Below the pieces are notes generated by a model that was not told the origin of the DNA, made no database searches, and saw nothing but the letters and a program-made list of their open reading frames with translations. This document shows positions 23,993 through 32,451 of a stretch of DNA of 55,864 nt, one piece after another. Source of the DNA: Polyangia bacterium. Its GTDB lineage: Bacteria; Myxococcota_A; Polyangia; Polyangiales; Sandaracinaceae. Made by a program: the position numbers and the translations under genes. Where the stretch lies: positions 1-55,864 of the forward strand of contig JAUHXR010000016.1 in NCBI GenBank assembly GCA_030426845.1, in the 5' to 3' direction. The first letter of the stretch is position 1, and the number at the start of each line of letters is the position of its first letter.

Positions 23993-25855
23993 ATGGCACT
24001 TTTGGCGAGCACCCTCGATACCCCGGCAGAAAGGCCTCGCGCCCGCCGGTCGGATCCGTCACCGTCCGCCGCGATGGAAGGCGCCGCTCAGCGCCCCGAG
24101 GCCGCCGCCTCCCGCCCGGTCTCGGGCGAGGGCGACGTCGCGCGGAGCCCGGCCGAATCGTCGGTCGGGCGGCGTGGCGCGGTCCGGGTGCGGCCCGCCG
24201 ATCCGAGCGCGGCCCGGGCGCTCGGAGACCGGGTCGGCATCGGAGCGGCCGCCGCCCAGGTCCTGATCCACCGCGGGGTGACCGGCGAGGAGGAGGCCCG
24301 TGACTTCCTCGAGCCACGCCTCGGCGGGCTGACGCCTCCCGACGCGATGGCCGATCGCGGGGCCGCGGCCGAGCGCCTCGCGCGCGCCTGCCGGGCCCGC
24401 GAGCGGGTCGCGATCTTCGGCGACTACGACGTCGACGGGACCACCAGCGCGGCGATCCTCGGGGGCATCCTCGAGCGGCTCGGGGCCGACGTGCGCGTCT
24501 TCGTCGCGAACCGCTTCGAGGGTGGCTACGGCTTCTCCGCCCCCGCGCTCGAGCGCGTGCTCGGATGCGACCCCGGCCTCATCGTGACGTGCGACTGCGG
24601 CAGCAGCGACCACGCCCGAGTGGCCGCGGCCAAGGCGCGCGGGGTCGACGTGATCGTGGTCGACCACCACCTCGTGCCGGACGAGCCGCTGCCGGCGCTC
24701 GCGTTCCTCAACCCGCACCGGCCCGACTGCGGCTTCGCCTACAAGGGGCTCTGCAGCGCGGGGCTTGCCCTCAGCCTGGGCGCGGCGGTGCGGGCCGTGC
24801 TGGGAGCGGACCTCGACCTGCGCGCCTGGCTCGACCTGGTGGCGCTCGGCACCATCGCGGACGTCGCGCCGCTCGACGGCGACAACCGGCGGCTCACCAA
24901 GGCCGGGCTGATGCTCCTGTCGCGGCCGAGGGCGCGCCCCGGCGTGATGGCGCTGCGGGAGGCGGCCCGGGTCCGCCACGGCACGCCCGTCGGCGGGGTC
25001 GACGTCGCGTTCCGGCTCGCGCCCCGGCTCAACGCGGCCGGGCGGCTCGGCGACCCGGAGATCACGCTGCGGCTCCTCCGCGCCCAGGACCTCCACGAGG
25101 CGCGCGCGCTCGCGGCCGAGATCGAGCGGATCAACCAGGAACGCAAGGAGCTCACCGCGCGCATCACCCAGGAGGCGATCGCCCAGGTCGAGTCGGTGTA
25201 CGGCGCCGAGGTGGAGGGCGGGGTCGTCGTCTCGGCCGAGGGCTGGCACCGAGGCGTGGTCGGGATCGTCGCGGCGCGCCTGGTCGAGCGCTTCGACGCG
25301 CCCACGGTAGTGATCGGGGTCGACGGCGGCGTCGGCCACGGCTCGTGCCGTACGCCGGACGGCTTCTCCATCTACGACGCGGTCGCACGCTGCCGCGGAC
25401 ACCTCGCGAAGTTCGGCGGGCACGCCGCGGCCGCGGGCCTCAGCCTCGACGCGTCTCGCCTCGAGCGCTTCCGCGCCGACTTCGACGACGCGTGCCGGAC
25501 CATGCGCGCGGAGCTGCCGCCGCTCGACGCGACCCCGTGGGTCGACGTCGTGATCGGGGACGCCTTCCCGCTCCCCACGGCGCAGGAGCTGGCCCAGCTC
25601 GAGCCGGTGGGGGAGGGCAACGCCGAGCCGATGTTCCTCCTCGAGGGCGCCGCCGTCGACCGGGTCGACGTGGTGGGTCAGGGCCACCTCAAGCTCGCGC
25701 TCCGCGCGGGCGGCCGGCCGCTCACCGCGTTCGGCTGGGAGATGGGCGATCTCGCCGGCGAGGTCGGCGACCGGGTCGACGTGTACGGCAGCCTCCGCCC
25801 GGACACCTGGCGCGGCGGCGGCGCGATCGAGCTCCGCGTCAACGGGCTGGTCTGA
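23993..25855 (+). CDS. recJ: Single-stranded-DNA-specific exonuclease RecJ
   Basis: 5'-3' ssDNA exonuclease of the DHH superfamily, acting in recombination and repair. Up to 620 residues, with a weak-looking Pro/Arg-rich N-terminus. DHH motifs are visible: FGDYDVDGTTS (about 142-152), CDCGSSD (about 200-206), and VDHH (223-226). The DHHA1 motif GGHAAAAGLSL (about 474-484) and a C-terminal OB-like domain follow. The ATG at 23993 has no good ribosome site. An in-frame ATG at 24074 or a later GTG before the conserved region may be the true start. The stop lies nine bases from the convergent membrane-protein gene. Confidence 0.93.
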   Translation: MALLASTLDTPAERPRARRSDPSPSAAMEGAAQRPEAAASRPVSGEGDVARSPAESSVGRRGAVRVRPADPSAARALGDRVGIGAAAAQVLIHRGVTGEEEARDFLEPRLGGLTPPDAMADRGAAAERLARACRARERVAIFGDYDVDGTTSAAILGGILERLGADVRVFVANRFEGGYGFSAPALERVLGCDPGLIVTCDCGSSDHARVAAAKARGVDVIVVDHHLVPDEPLPALAFLNPHRPDCGFAYKGLCSAGLALSLGAAVRAVLGADLDLRAWLDLVALGTIADVAPLDGDNRRLTKAGLMLLSRPRARPGVMALREAARVRHGTPVGGVDVAFRLAPRLNAAGRLGDPEITLRLLRAQDLHEARALAAEIERINQERKELTARITQEAIAQVESVYGAEVEGGVVVSAEGWHRGVVGIVAARLVERFDAPTVVIGVDGGVGHGSCRTPDGFSIYDAVARCRGHLAKFGGHAAAAGLSLDASRLERFRADFDDACRTMRAELPPLDATPWVDVVIGDAFPLPTAQELAQLEPVGEGNAEPMFLLEGAAVDRVDVVGQGHLKLALRAGGRPLTAFGWEMGDLAGEVGDRVDVYGSLRPDTWRGGGAIELRVNGLV

Positions 25856-25864
25856 GCCCCGCGC

Positions 25865-26323
25865 TCAGCCCTCGACGGCCGCCTCAGGGGGCCGGAGGTG
25901 CACGAGGACGGAGCGGACGCAGACGTGTCCGACGGCGAGGACGAAGGCGGCGTCCATCGCCACGATGACGAGCGACGCGGGATCCGCGTAGAGCCCGCTC
26001 CCCCAGACCGACGTGGACAGGTCCAGGTAGCCGTAGTGCAGGAGCGCCGCGAGGAGCGTCCACGCGACGACCGTCTGTCGACGGCGCCCGTCGACGAGGC
26101 GCCCGAGCAGCACGATCAGGACTCCGATCGTCGCCATGTGGACGAACAGCCAGTGGAAGAAGTCTCCGAACAGCGGGTCGCCCAGCAGCTCCGGAGCGAA
26201 CCCGAAGGGCGCGAGGATGTCGGCCGGCCCTCGCACCAGGTTCATCACCGCGAGGAGGACGAACAGGACCCCCGCGACGGTCAGCGTGGTGCGGAAGGCG
26301 GGCACGTCGGCGGGCGCGCTCAT
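25865..26323 (-). CDS. Small four-helix membrane protein, unknown
   Basis: 152 residues with four predicted membrane helices (about 12-29, 55-75, 83-101 and 115-137). It contains an FHWLFVHMATIGVL segment reminiscent of small membrane proteins annotated only as hypothetical. The ATG at 26323 has plausible context. It is the last gene of the minus-strand run that includes two GT39-like genes, 124 bases after them, so it may or may not be co-transcribed. No function is assigned. Confidence 0.65.
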   Translation of the reverse strand: MSAPADVPAFRTTLTVAGVLFVLLAVMNLVRGPADILAPFGFAPELLGDPLFGDFFHWLFVHMATIGVLIVLLGRLVDGRRRQTVVAWTLLAALLHYGYLDLSTSVWGSGLYADPASLVIVAMDAAFVLAVGHVCVRSVLVHLRPPEAAVEG

Positions 26324-26447
26324 GCGGCGAAGGCTGGGTTCACGTCGGCCCGGCGAAAAGGGCTCCGGAGCGCGTTCCGGTGAGGCCCGCGTCGTCGACC
26401 TCGCGAAGCCGTCGCGAGCCGGAGCCCGCGCGGGACCCCGCAGCCGC

Positions 26448-28097
26448 TCAGGCGCTCGCGCGTGGACGCCCGGCGCGCCAGCGACGCTCGCTGACCGCGC
26501 CGGCCCAGAGCATCGTCAACAGGAAGCCGGCGAGGGCGTAGCCGACGCCGATCACCGTCCAGGCCCAGGCGCTGCCGTCCGACCACATGTTGAGCGTCAG
26601 CGGCGTCGGGTCGCGGACCGGTCGCCAGCCGGGGATCCCGAGGCCGTCCCAGGGGTACCAGGAGCTCGGCGCCCACGGCTCGCCGGTCACGAAGCGCTCG
26701 AGGAGCCAGTAGTGACCGACCGGTGGGCTCATCTCAGGCAAGCAATGGACGATGACGAGGTCGTCGCGGATGAAGAGCGACGCGGGGTCGAGCCGCATCC
26801 CCGCGTGGGTCACCCCGACCACGCCGAGGTAGTGGCTGTGGTCGACGACGTTGCCGAGGACGTTGATGACGATGCCGAGCGCGCCGAGCGTGATGAGCGC
26901 GGCCCGCCACGCCCCGCCGCGCCGCATCACGTAGAGCAGCGGGACGAAGAGGAGCGGCGTCACGTGCACCACGAGGCGTGGGCCCCAGCCCCAGTCGCCG
27001 TGACCCGCCCACCACTTGGCGATGATCAGGTAGGTGAAGACGGCGGGGATGAGCGCGAAGACGAGCGCGGGCCGGTTTGCGCGCCACATGCGCGCCGCGC
27101 CGAAGGGCGCGAGGAGGAGCACCGGCGCGTAGACGAAGATGCTCTTGCCGGGGCTCAGCAGCAGCATGTGGAGGCCGACGGCGAGCGGGGTGCTGAACCC
27201 GAGGGTGCCGTCGCGGAGCTGGGAGTAGCCGCGGTCGGCGAGCTCCCCGTACCGCAGCACGTTGTAGCCGAGGTAGAGCGCGAGGAAGGGGAGGAACCCG
27301 ACCGCGCCCCAGACGAGGAAGCGCACGACCCGCGTCCGATCGGGGCGCAACATCAGGAAGTAGACGAAGGTCGCCAGGCCGATCACCGCGAGCGGCGTCT
27401 TCGCGATCACCGCGAGCCCGACCAGCGCGCCGCCGAGGAGGAAGTCTCTGCGCCGTCCGGTCTCGAACGCCTTGAGGTAGGCCCAGAGGCTCCAGATCAC
27501 GACGCACGCCTGGGTGACCTCGGAGTACATCTCGCGCGCGTAGGACCAGAGCGGCGTGCTGAAGATCAGGAGCACCGCCGCGGTGGCCGCGATGCCGCGG
27601 CTGAAGCGCAGGCGTCGCGCGACGAAGAACATCCCGAGCGCGCAGAGCCCGGCCTCGAACGCGGGGTAGATCCCCGCGAAGAGGTGCTGCGCGGCCGAGC
27701 CGTCGCCGCCGATCAGCTTGCCCGCGCCGCGGAGCGCCGAGCCGGCGCCGCACTGCAGGATCGCGACGATCGAGTACTTGGAGTAGCGCAGCCCGTCGGG
27801 CGCGGTCTGGGCGTCGCGGCGCCCCTGGGCGCCGAGGTCGATCCAGCCGTGGTCCGGGATCGACGAGGCGGCCGCGCACATCTCGCTCGCGTCGCCGCGG
27901 ATGTGGTTGCGGCCGGTGGAGATCGCGACGACCACCATCACGAGCGCGAAGAGCGCGAACGCGTACGCGCCCTCCCGCGGCGGCGTGGTCGCGGGGGCCG
28001 GCGTCCTCGGGGGAGGCGGCGCGGCGTCGGAGGCGGTCGGTGGAGGTGCGACCGGCTCAGCGGGCATCGGCTCAGCGGGCATCGGCTCAGCGGGCAT
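26448..28097 (-). CDS. GT39/ArnT-like polytopic glycosyltransferase (second of pair)
   Basis: 549-residue integral membrane protein with a Pro-rich cytoplasmic N-terminus (MPAEP repeated three times) and about 11-12 hydrophobic segments from residue 45 on. After the first helix, the loop IRGDASEMCAAAS and YSKYSIVAI resembles the acidic catalytic loop of PMT/ArnT-type GT-C enzymes, which move sugars from polyprenyl-phosphate donors on the periplasmic side. A large extracytoplasmic loop lies near 400-490. The start is ambiguous: ATGs at 28097, 28082 and 28067 are copies of a 15-base repeat. The first overlaps the upstream gene by 11 bases. Substrate unknown. Confidence 0.75.
   Translation of the reverse strand: MPAEPMPAEPMPAEPVAPPPTASDAAPPPPRTPAPATTPPREGAYAFALFALVMVVVAISTGRNHIRGDASEMCAAASSIPDHGWIDLGAQGRRDAQTAPDGLRYSKYSIVAILQCGAGSALRGAGKLIGGDGSAAQHLFAGIYPAFEAGLCALGMFFVARRLRFSRGIAATAAVLLIFSTPLWSYAREMYSEVTQACVVIWSLWAYLKAFETGRRRDFLLGGALVGLAVIAKTPLAVIGLATFVYFLMLRPDRTRVVRFLVWGAVGFLPFLALYLGYNVLRYGELADRGYSQLRDGTLGFSTPLAVGLHMLLLSPGKSIFVYAPVLLLAPFGAARMWRANRPALVFALIPAVFTYLIIAKWWAGHGDWGWGPRLVVHVTPLLFVPLLYVMRRGGAWRAALITLGALGIVINVLGNVVDHSHYLGVVGVTHAGMRLDPASLFIRDDLVIVHCLPEMSPPVGHYWLLERFVTGEPWAPSSWYPWDGLGIPGWRPVRDPTPLTLNMWSDGSAWAWTVIGVGYALAGFLLTMLWAGAVSERRWRAGRPRASA
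28053..28097. repeat. 3 x 15-bp tandem repeat at a stop/start junction
   Basis: Three perfect units (minus strand ATGCCCGCTGAGCCG) at the junction of the two glycosyltransferase genes. Each unit carries both the downstream gene's start ATG and the upstream gene's TGA in the correct relative frame. The start is therefore triplicated, and two spare in-frame stops sit behind the upstream stop. Confidence 0.95.
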
Positions 28098-29850
28098 CGC
28101 TCGGCTGCTCGCGTACCGGGAAGGACGCGCGCTCGACGCGGTAGACGGTCAGGGTCGCGACGTCGTCGTCGGAGAGCGCCACCGTGCGCCCGGGCGTGAG
28201 GCGCGCGGCCGGCCGCGGCGCGAGCGAGAGCCACAGCTCGGGCTCCGCCGCCTCGGCCCGCGCGCCCCCGCTCACGCGTCGCAGCGTGACGCCGCCGCCC
28301 GTCCAGCCTTCGGCCGAGCGCTCCAGCGTGAGCCGCTCGATCGCGAGCGTGTCGACCGGCACGACCGGCGAGCCGTGCTCGATCAGCTCGCGGGTGTTCC
28401 AGTCGTCCACCGTCCCCGCGATCAACGCGACGCCCTGCGGCCACATCCGGATCGCGCCGGTCACCGGCTCGCGCCCCGGCCACTGCCAGTTCTCCTCCAT
28501 CGACTCACCGCTGAAGTACTCGAACTCGTGGTGGCCGAAGTTGAACATGTTGAAGAACTCGTCGTGGTAGAGCGTATGCATCGCCCGCGGGTGCAGGCTG
28601 TGCGGCCGGCCGTACCAGACGTAGGGGGTGCCCTCGGGATGGTGCTCGACCAGCCACGCGGCCGACGCGTGGAGCACGTCCTCCTCGAAGAAGGGATCCT
28701 TGAGGTCGAGCCGGACCTGATCGAGCCCCGGCCACACCGCCGCGACGAGCAGCGCGAGCGCCGCGCCCGCCAGCGCGACTCGCCCGCGCGACGCCTCCAG
28801 CCAGGCCCGGAAACGCTGCGTCTTCGCGAGCTCCTCGAGCGGGAGCAGCGCGAAGTAGTACATCCCGGGGAACGCGGCGTAGAGGTAGCGCGCCTCGTTG
28901 TGGTCGATGCGGAAGAGCGGCCCGCCGACGAACAGCACCCAGCCCGCGAACAACAGATCGCGGGGACGCCGCCGGACGAGCGCGATGACGACCCCGACGA
29001 CCGCCGCGCCGAGCACGAGCGGCGAGACGCTGATCGCGAGCATCGGGAAGTAGTGCCACCACTCCTCGTGCGGCCACTCGCGGCTCGCGCCGGCCGCCGC
29101 GTAGGACAGCGCCTCTTGCACACTCGCGACGGTGAAGGGTCGCTGGATCCAGGAGAACGCGAGGTAGAGGCACCCGAGGAACACGAGGCCGCTGAGCACC
29201 GACGCCAGCACGAGGCCGAGCCAGCGCCGGTCGTTGATGCGGCGGGCCTGCGCGGTCGCCACGAGCTCCGCCGCGCCGATCGCGAAGGGGAGGGTGGCGA
29301 ACTGGTAGCGGGTGGCGGCCGCGAGCCCGATACACACGCCGACGAGCGCGTACCAGCGCAGCTCGCGCCGGCTGCGCGCGTGGAACCAGGCCGCGTAGGT
29401 CGCGGCCACCCAGCCGGCGGAGACGATGTCGCTCATCACGAGCGGCGCGTAGCGGAGGAAGATCCGGTTGCCGATGGTGAGGAGCACGCCCGCGATCGCG
29501 AGGCGCCACCCGACCGCGCCGCGGAACGCGAGGAAGACCGCGGCCATCGACACGACGCTCAGGCACGCGCTGAAGAGGTGCGGCGCGATGAGCATGTCGA
29601 GGCTCGGCGGCTCGCCCCGGAACGCGTCCACCACCGGCATGAACAGCGCGGGGATGACCGGCGGCTTGTCGAGCGAGTAGTCCGCGTGGACCTCGCCGAG
29701 GAAGCGGCGCGCGTTGTTGAGGTAGAGGAACGCGTCCCACTGGTCGATGCGCAGGACGAGCGCGCGGTAGAAGATGTAGGCGACCGTGGCGGCGAGGAGC
29801 GCCCCCGCGACCGCGAGGAGCCATCGATCGATCTGTCGCAGGTTCCGCAT
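28087..29850 (-). CDS. GT39/ArnT-like polytopic glycosyltransferase (first of pair)
   Basis: 587-residue membrane protein: an N-terminal helix (about 9-32), then an acidic first loop (RIDQWDAFLYLNNARRF) and the YSLDKPPVIPALF motif. DKPP is a hallmark of bacterial GT39/GT83 dolichyl- or polyprenyl-phosphate sugar transferases. About ten further helices follow up to residue ~370, then a ~210-residue C-terminal extracytoplasmic domain. The ATG at 29850 is clear. Its end overlaps the second glycosyltransferase by 11 bases through a tandem repeat. The pair probably decorates lipid, lipopolysaccharide or protein in the periplasm; substrate unknown. Confidence 0.8.
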   Translation of the reverse strand: MRNLRQIDRWLLAVAGALLAATVAYIFYRALVLRIDQWDAFLYLNNARRFLGEVHADYSLDKPPVIPALFMPVVDAFRGEPPSLDMLIAPHLFSACLSVVSMAAVFLAFRGAVGWRLAIAGVLLTIGNRIFLRYAPLVMSDIVSAGWVAATYAAWFHARSRRELRWYALVGVCIGLAAATRYQFATLPFAIGAAELVATAQARRINDRRWLGLVLASVLSGLVFLGCLYLAFSWIQRPFTVASVQEALSYAAAGASREWPHEEWWHYFPMLAISVSPLVLGAAVVGVVIALVRRRPRDLLFAGWVLFVGGPLFRIDHNEARYLYAAFPGMYYFALLPLEELAKTQRFRAWLEASRGRVALAGAALALLVAAVWPGLDQVRLDLKDPFFEEDVLHASAAWLVEHHPEGTPYVWYGRPHSLHPRAMHTLYHDEFFNMFNFGHHEFEYFSGESMEENWQWPGREPVTGAIRMWPQGVALIAGTVDDWNTRELIEHGSPVVPVDTLAIERLTLERSAEGWTGGGVTLRRVSGGARAEAAEPELWLSLAPRPAARLTPGRTVALSDDDVATLTVYRVERASFPVREQPSDAR

Positions 29851-29924
29851 CGGGCTGGCCAGGGCCGGCGGATTGGAGCAGGCCTGGCCGCGGCCGGCAA
29901 GCGCGCCGCGGCCGACTCAGCCCA

Positions 29925-29976
29925 GCCGCTCAGCCCAGCCGCTCAGCCCAGCCGCTCAGCCCAGCCGCTCAGCCCA
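29925..29976. repeat. Tandem array, 4 x 13 bp, downstream of the crotonase stop
   Basis: Four perfect GCCGCTCAGCCCA units, flanked by a degenerate unit (29911-29924) and by a partial one (29977-29984) that contains the crotonase stop codon. On the minus strand each unit contains CTGAGC, so the array looks like repeated duplication of the stop-codon neighbourhood. It occupies half of the 131-base gap to the glycosyltransferase gene. Confidence 0.95.
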
Positions 29977-29981
29977 GCCGC

Positions 29982-30767
29982 TCAGCGGCCCGTCCACTCG
30001 GGGGCGCGCTTCTCGAAGAAGGCGCGGAGCCCCTCGCGCGCGTCCTCGGTGCCGAGCAGCTCGAAGAGCTGGGTCTGCAGCCACGGGACCGACTCTGCCA
30101 GCGCGAGGTCCGCCTGCCGGTGGTAGGCCGCGAGGCCCCGGCGCATCGCGGTCGGCGACTGGGCCGCGAGGCGGGCCACCAGCGCGTCGACCTCCGCGTC
30201 GAGCGCGTCGTCGTCCACCGCCCGGTTCACCAGCTCGAGCCGCGCCGCCTCGTCCGCGCTCAGCTTGTCGCCGAGGAGCATCATCTCGAGCAGCCGCCGC
30301 CGGCTCACGAGCCGGGCGAGCACCGCCATGATCATCATCGGGAAGAGCCCGCGCTTCACCTCGGGGGTGCCCAGGGTCGCGCTCCGGGCCGCGATCGCGA
30401 AGTCGCAGCTCGCGACGAGGCCGAGCCCGCCGCCCATGGCGACACCGTTCACCCGGGCGACCGTGGGCTTGCCCAGGGTGGTGAAGCGCAGCAGCAGGTC
30501 GGCGTAGTCGCCCTTCGGCTCGAGCGCGGGGCCGTCGCCGCCGCCCGACATCTGCTTGAGATCGCCGCCCGCGCAGAACGCCTCGCCCGCGCCGGTGATC
30601 ACCACCACGCGGACCGCAGGGTCCTCCTTGGCGTCGTCGAGCGCGTAGAGCAGCTCGTTGACCATCGCGGGGCCCATCGCGTTCTTGCGCTGAGGGTTGT
30701 CGAGGGTGACGGTGGCGACGCCGTCGGCGACGCGGACCGAGAGGAAGGCGTAGGGACGTTCGGTCAT
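29982..30767 (-). CDS. Enoyl-CoA hydratase/isomerase (crotonase family)
   Basis: 261-residue crotonase. The oxyanion-hole segments AFCAGGDLKQM (about 62-72) and NGVAMGGGLGLVASCDFAIAA (about 105-125) are intact. Both glutamates used by enoyl-CoA hydratase appear to be present, one in TPEVKRGLFP and one in LLEMMLLGDKLSA, so hydratase rather than only isomerase chemistry is likely. The chain-length or pathway substrate cannot be told. The ATG at 30767 (MTERPYAFLS) is chosen because the upstream extension to 30875 is Pro-rich and lies in the divergent promoter region. No other beta-oxidation gene is next to it. Confidence 0.87.
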   Translation of the reverse strand: MTERPYAFLSVRVADGVATVTLDNPQRKNAMGPAMVNELLYALDDAKEDPAVRVVVITGAGEAFCAGGDLKQMSGGGDGPALEPKGDYADLLLRFTTLGKPTVARVNGVAMGGGLGLVASCDFAIAARSATLGTPEVKRGLFPMMIMAVLARLVSRRRLLEMMLLGDKLSADEAARLELVNRAVDDDALDAEVDALVARLAAQSPTAMRRGLAAYHRQADLALAESVPWLQTQLFELLGTEDAREGLRAFFEKRAPEWTGR

Positions 30768-30934
30768 GGCCTCGGGGGCGGCCGGCGGCCGCGGTGATGG
30801 GGCGCCGAGCGGGGCGAAGGGACGGGGCGAAGGGACGGGCGGTGAACGCGCGGGGCCTCGAGAGACACCCACCAAGACGAGCTGACGGCTAGATATGCGT
30901 TCAGGGACGGGCCGGCAAGGGGAGCACCGTTCGG

Positions 30935-30961
30935 TTGCTGCTCTGCGCGCGTACGTATAAG
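30935..30961 (+). promoter_or_regulatory. Candidate promoter for the membrane-protein gene at 31017
   Basis: TATAAG at 30956-30961 is an excellent -10 element in a locally less GC-rich stretch. TTGCTG at 30935-30940 is a candidate -35, although the 15-base spacing is short. Confidence 0.4.
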
Positions 30962-31016
30962 GTCCGCCCGAGGCTTCCCAATGGAGGGGCGAGTGCCAAT
31001 CTCACGGAGTGGCTTG

Positions 31017-31742
31017 ATGACGAAGACCGGGTCGATCGCCCTCTTGGCGGCCGCGCTGATGCTCGGCCAGGCGATGGTCGACGCGCGGCCCGCGTCGGCC
31101 CAGTGCCCGATGGGCGCGACCCTCTGCAACCGCGTCGGCGCGGACGGCAAGGGCATCCTCGCCGGCGGCATCCTGGGGGCGGAGATCGGCTTCATGATCC
31201 CGGCCATCATGGTCGGGGCGGGCGTCCGCGAGATGGACGAGGCCTGGGCCTACATCCTGTTCCCGGTCGCCTTCGCGGCGGGCGGGGCGGTCGCGGGCTA
31301 CTTCGCGCTCGAGGACCCGCAGCAGATGGACGCCGGCGGGATGGTGACCCAGCAGGGCTTCCCCGAGGTCGCGGTCGCGCTCCTCGCGGTGGGCATCGCG
31401 CTGATCGTCCCGACCTTCGTCGGGGTCCTCGCATTAACCGCCTACAACCCCGGCGCGGACGACGGGCAGGGCGCCTCGGGCGACGAGGACGCAGCCGACG
31501 ACGCCGAAGGCGGGAGCGACGCCCCGGCCAACGAGGCGGTCCCGGAGGAGTCCCCCGAGCAGAGCGCGCTCCGCCGCACCCTCGCGGGCGGCCCGGGCCT
31601 GCTCCGCTTCGACCGCGGGCGCCCCCTCCTCGGGGTCCCGATGGTCCACGGCGCGCCGAGCTTCACCCAGGAGGAGCAGGAGCACGGCGGCCTCGTGAAC
31701 GCGCAGGACGTCCGCGTCCCGCTCGTCTCCGGCGTCTTCTGA
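31017..31742 (+). CDS. Exported/membrane protein of unknown function
   Basis: 241 residues from ATG 31017 (MTKTGSIALL), preferred because GGAG lies seven bases upstream. An in-frame ATG at 30981 would add 12 residues. It has a signal peptide (about 1-28, ending PASAQ) and three hydrophobic segments (about 43-68, 75-97 and 115-141). An acidic Gly/Asp/Glu-rich stretch (about 145-175) and a C-terminal segment ending VRVPLVSGVF follow. Codon 140 is TTA, rare here. No recognised domain; gene neighbours give no clue. A strong terminator follows, so it is monocistronic. Confidence 0.65.
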   Translation: MTKTGSIALLAAALMLGQAMVDARPASAQCPMGATLCNRVGADGKGILAGGILGAEIGFMIPAIMVGAGVREMDEAWAYILFPVAFAAGGAVAGYFALEDPQQMDAGGMVTQQGFPEVAVALLAVGIALIVPTFVGVLALTAYNPGADDGQGASGDEDAADDAEGGSDAPANEAVPEESPEQSALRRTLAGGPGLLRFDRGRPLLGVPMVHGAPSFTQEEQEHGGLVNAQDVRVPLVSGVF

Positions 31743-31768
31743 GCCTCTCGCGATCTCGCGATCCCGTG

Positions 31769-31800
31769 AGCCCCGGCGAGCCATTCGCCGGGGCTTTCTT
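31769..31800 (+). terminator. Intrinsic terminator after the unknown membrane-protein gene
   Basis: AGCCCCGGCGA and TCGCCGGGGCT form a perfect 11-bp stem with a 5-base loop, followed by TTCTT. It lies 26 bases after the stop at 31742. Confidence 0.85.
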
Positions 31801-31836
31801 CGTTCGGGCCGCGTCCGCAAGCGGCTGCCGGTGCGC

Positions 31837-32451
31837 TCAGCCCTCGTCGTTGCCCGGGGCCGGCGCGGGCGGCGCCTCGTCCGCCGCGTCGCGGGCTACC
31901 GACTCGACGAAGAACTTCTCGCGGTAGTAGCGCAGCTCCACGATCGACTCGCGGATGTCGTCGAGCGCACGGTGGCTCGCGACCTTGCGCGGCCGCGCCT
32001 CGAAGGCGGCCGGCGCCCAGCGGCGGGCGAGCTCCTTGACGGTGCTCACGTCGCAGTTGCGGTAGTGCAAGAACCCGTGCAGGGCCGGCATGTAGCGGAC
32101 GAGGAAGAGGCGGTCCTGGTGCACCGAATTGCCGGCGAGCGGCGCCCGCCCCGGCTCGCAGTGCTCCTTCAGGAACGCGAGCGTCTGGGCCTCCGCCTCG
32201 GCCTCGGTCACCGTCGAGGCGCGCACCCGCTCGGTGAGGCCGGACGCCCCGTGGTGCTCCGTGTTCCAGTCGTCCATCGCGTCGAGGAGCGCGTCGGGCT
32301 GGTGGATGACGAGCTCGGGGCCCTCGGCGATCACCTCGAGCTCGGCGTCGGTGACGATCGTCGCGATCTCGAGGATGCGCTCGCGGTCCGGGTCGAGGCC
32401 GGACATCTCGAGGTCGATCCAGATCAGGGGGGCTCGGTTGCGGGCGGTCAT
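31837..32451 (-). CDS. orn: Oligoribonuclease (DEDDh 3'-5' exonuclease)
   Basis: Orn degrades di- and oligoribonucleotides, including pGpG from c-di-GMP turnover, to mononucleotides. The 204-residue protein shows Exo [13 protein letters not shown] (Asp13, Glu15), Exo [18 protein letters not shown], and Exo [19 protein letters not shown] with SHRALDDI (the catalytic His and Asp). The C-terminal ~20 residues are a Pro/Ala extension beyond the usual ~180-residue enzyme. The ATG at 32451 overlaps the stop of the upstream MopE-motif gene (ATGA), so the two are co-translated. Confidence 0.94.
   Translation of the reverse strand: MTARNRAPLIWIDLEMSGLDPDRERILEIATIVTDAELEVIAEGPELVIHQPDALLDAMDDWNTEHHGASGLTERVRASTVTEAEAEAQTLAFLKEHCEPGRAPLAGNSVHQDRLFLVRYMPALHGFLHYRNCDVSTVKELARRWAPAAFEARPRKVASHRALDDIRESIVELRYYREKFFVESVARDAADEAPPAPAPGNDEG

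Noticed and set aside
25865-30767. O-antigen or capsule biosynthesis cluster around the two GT39-like genes
   Set aside because: No nucleotide-sugar, flippase, polymerase or other glycosyltransferase genes lie nearby, so only the pair is reported.
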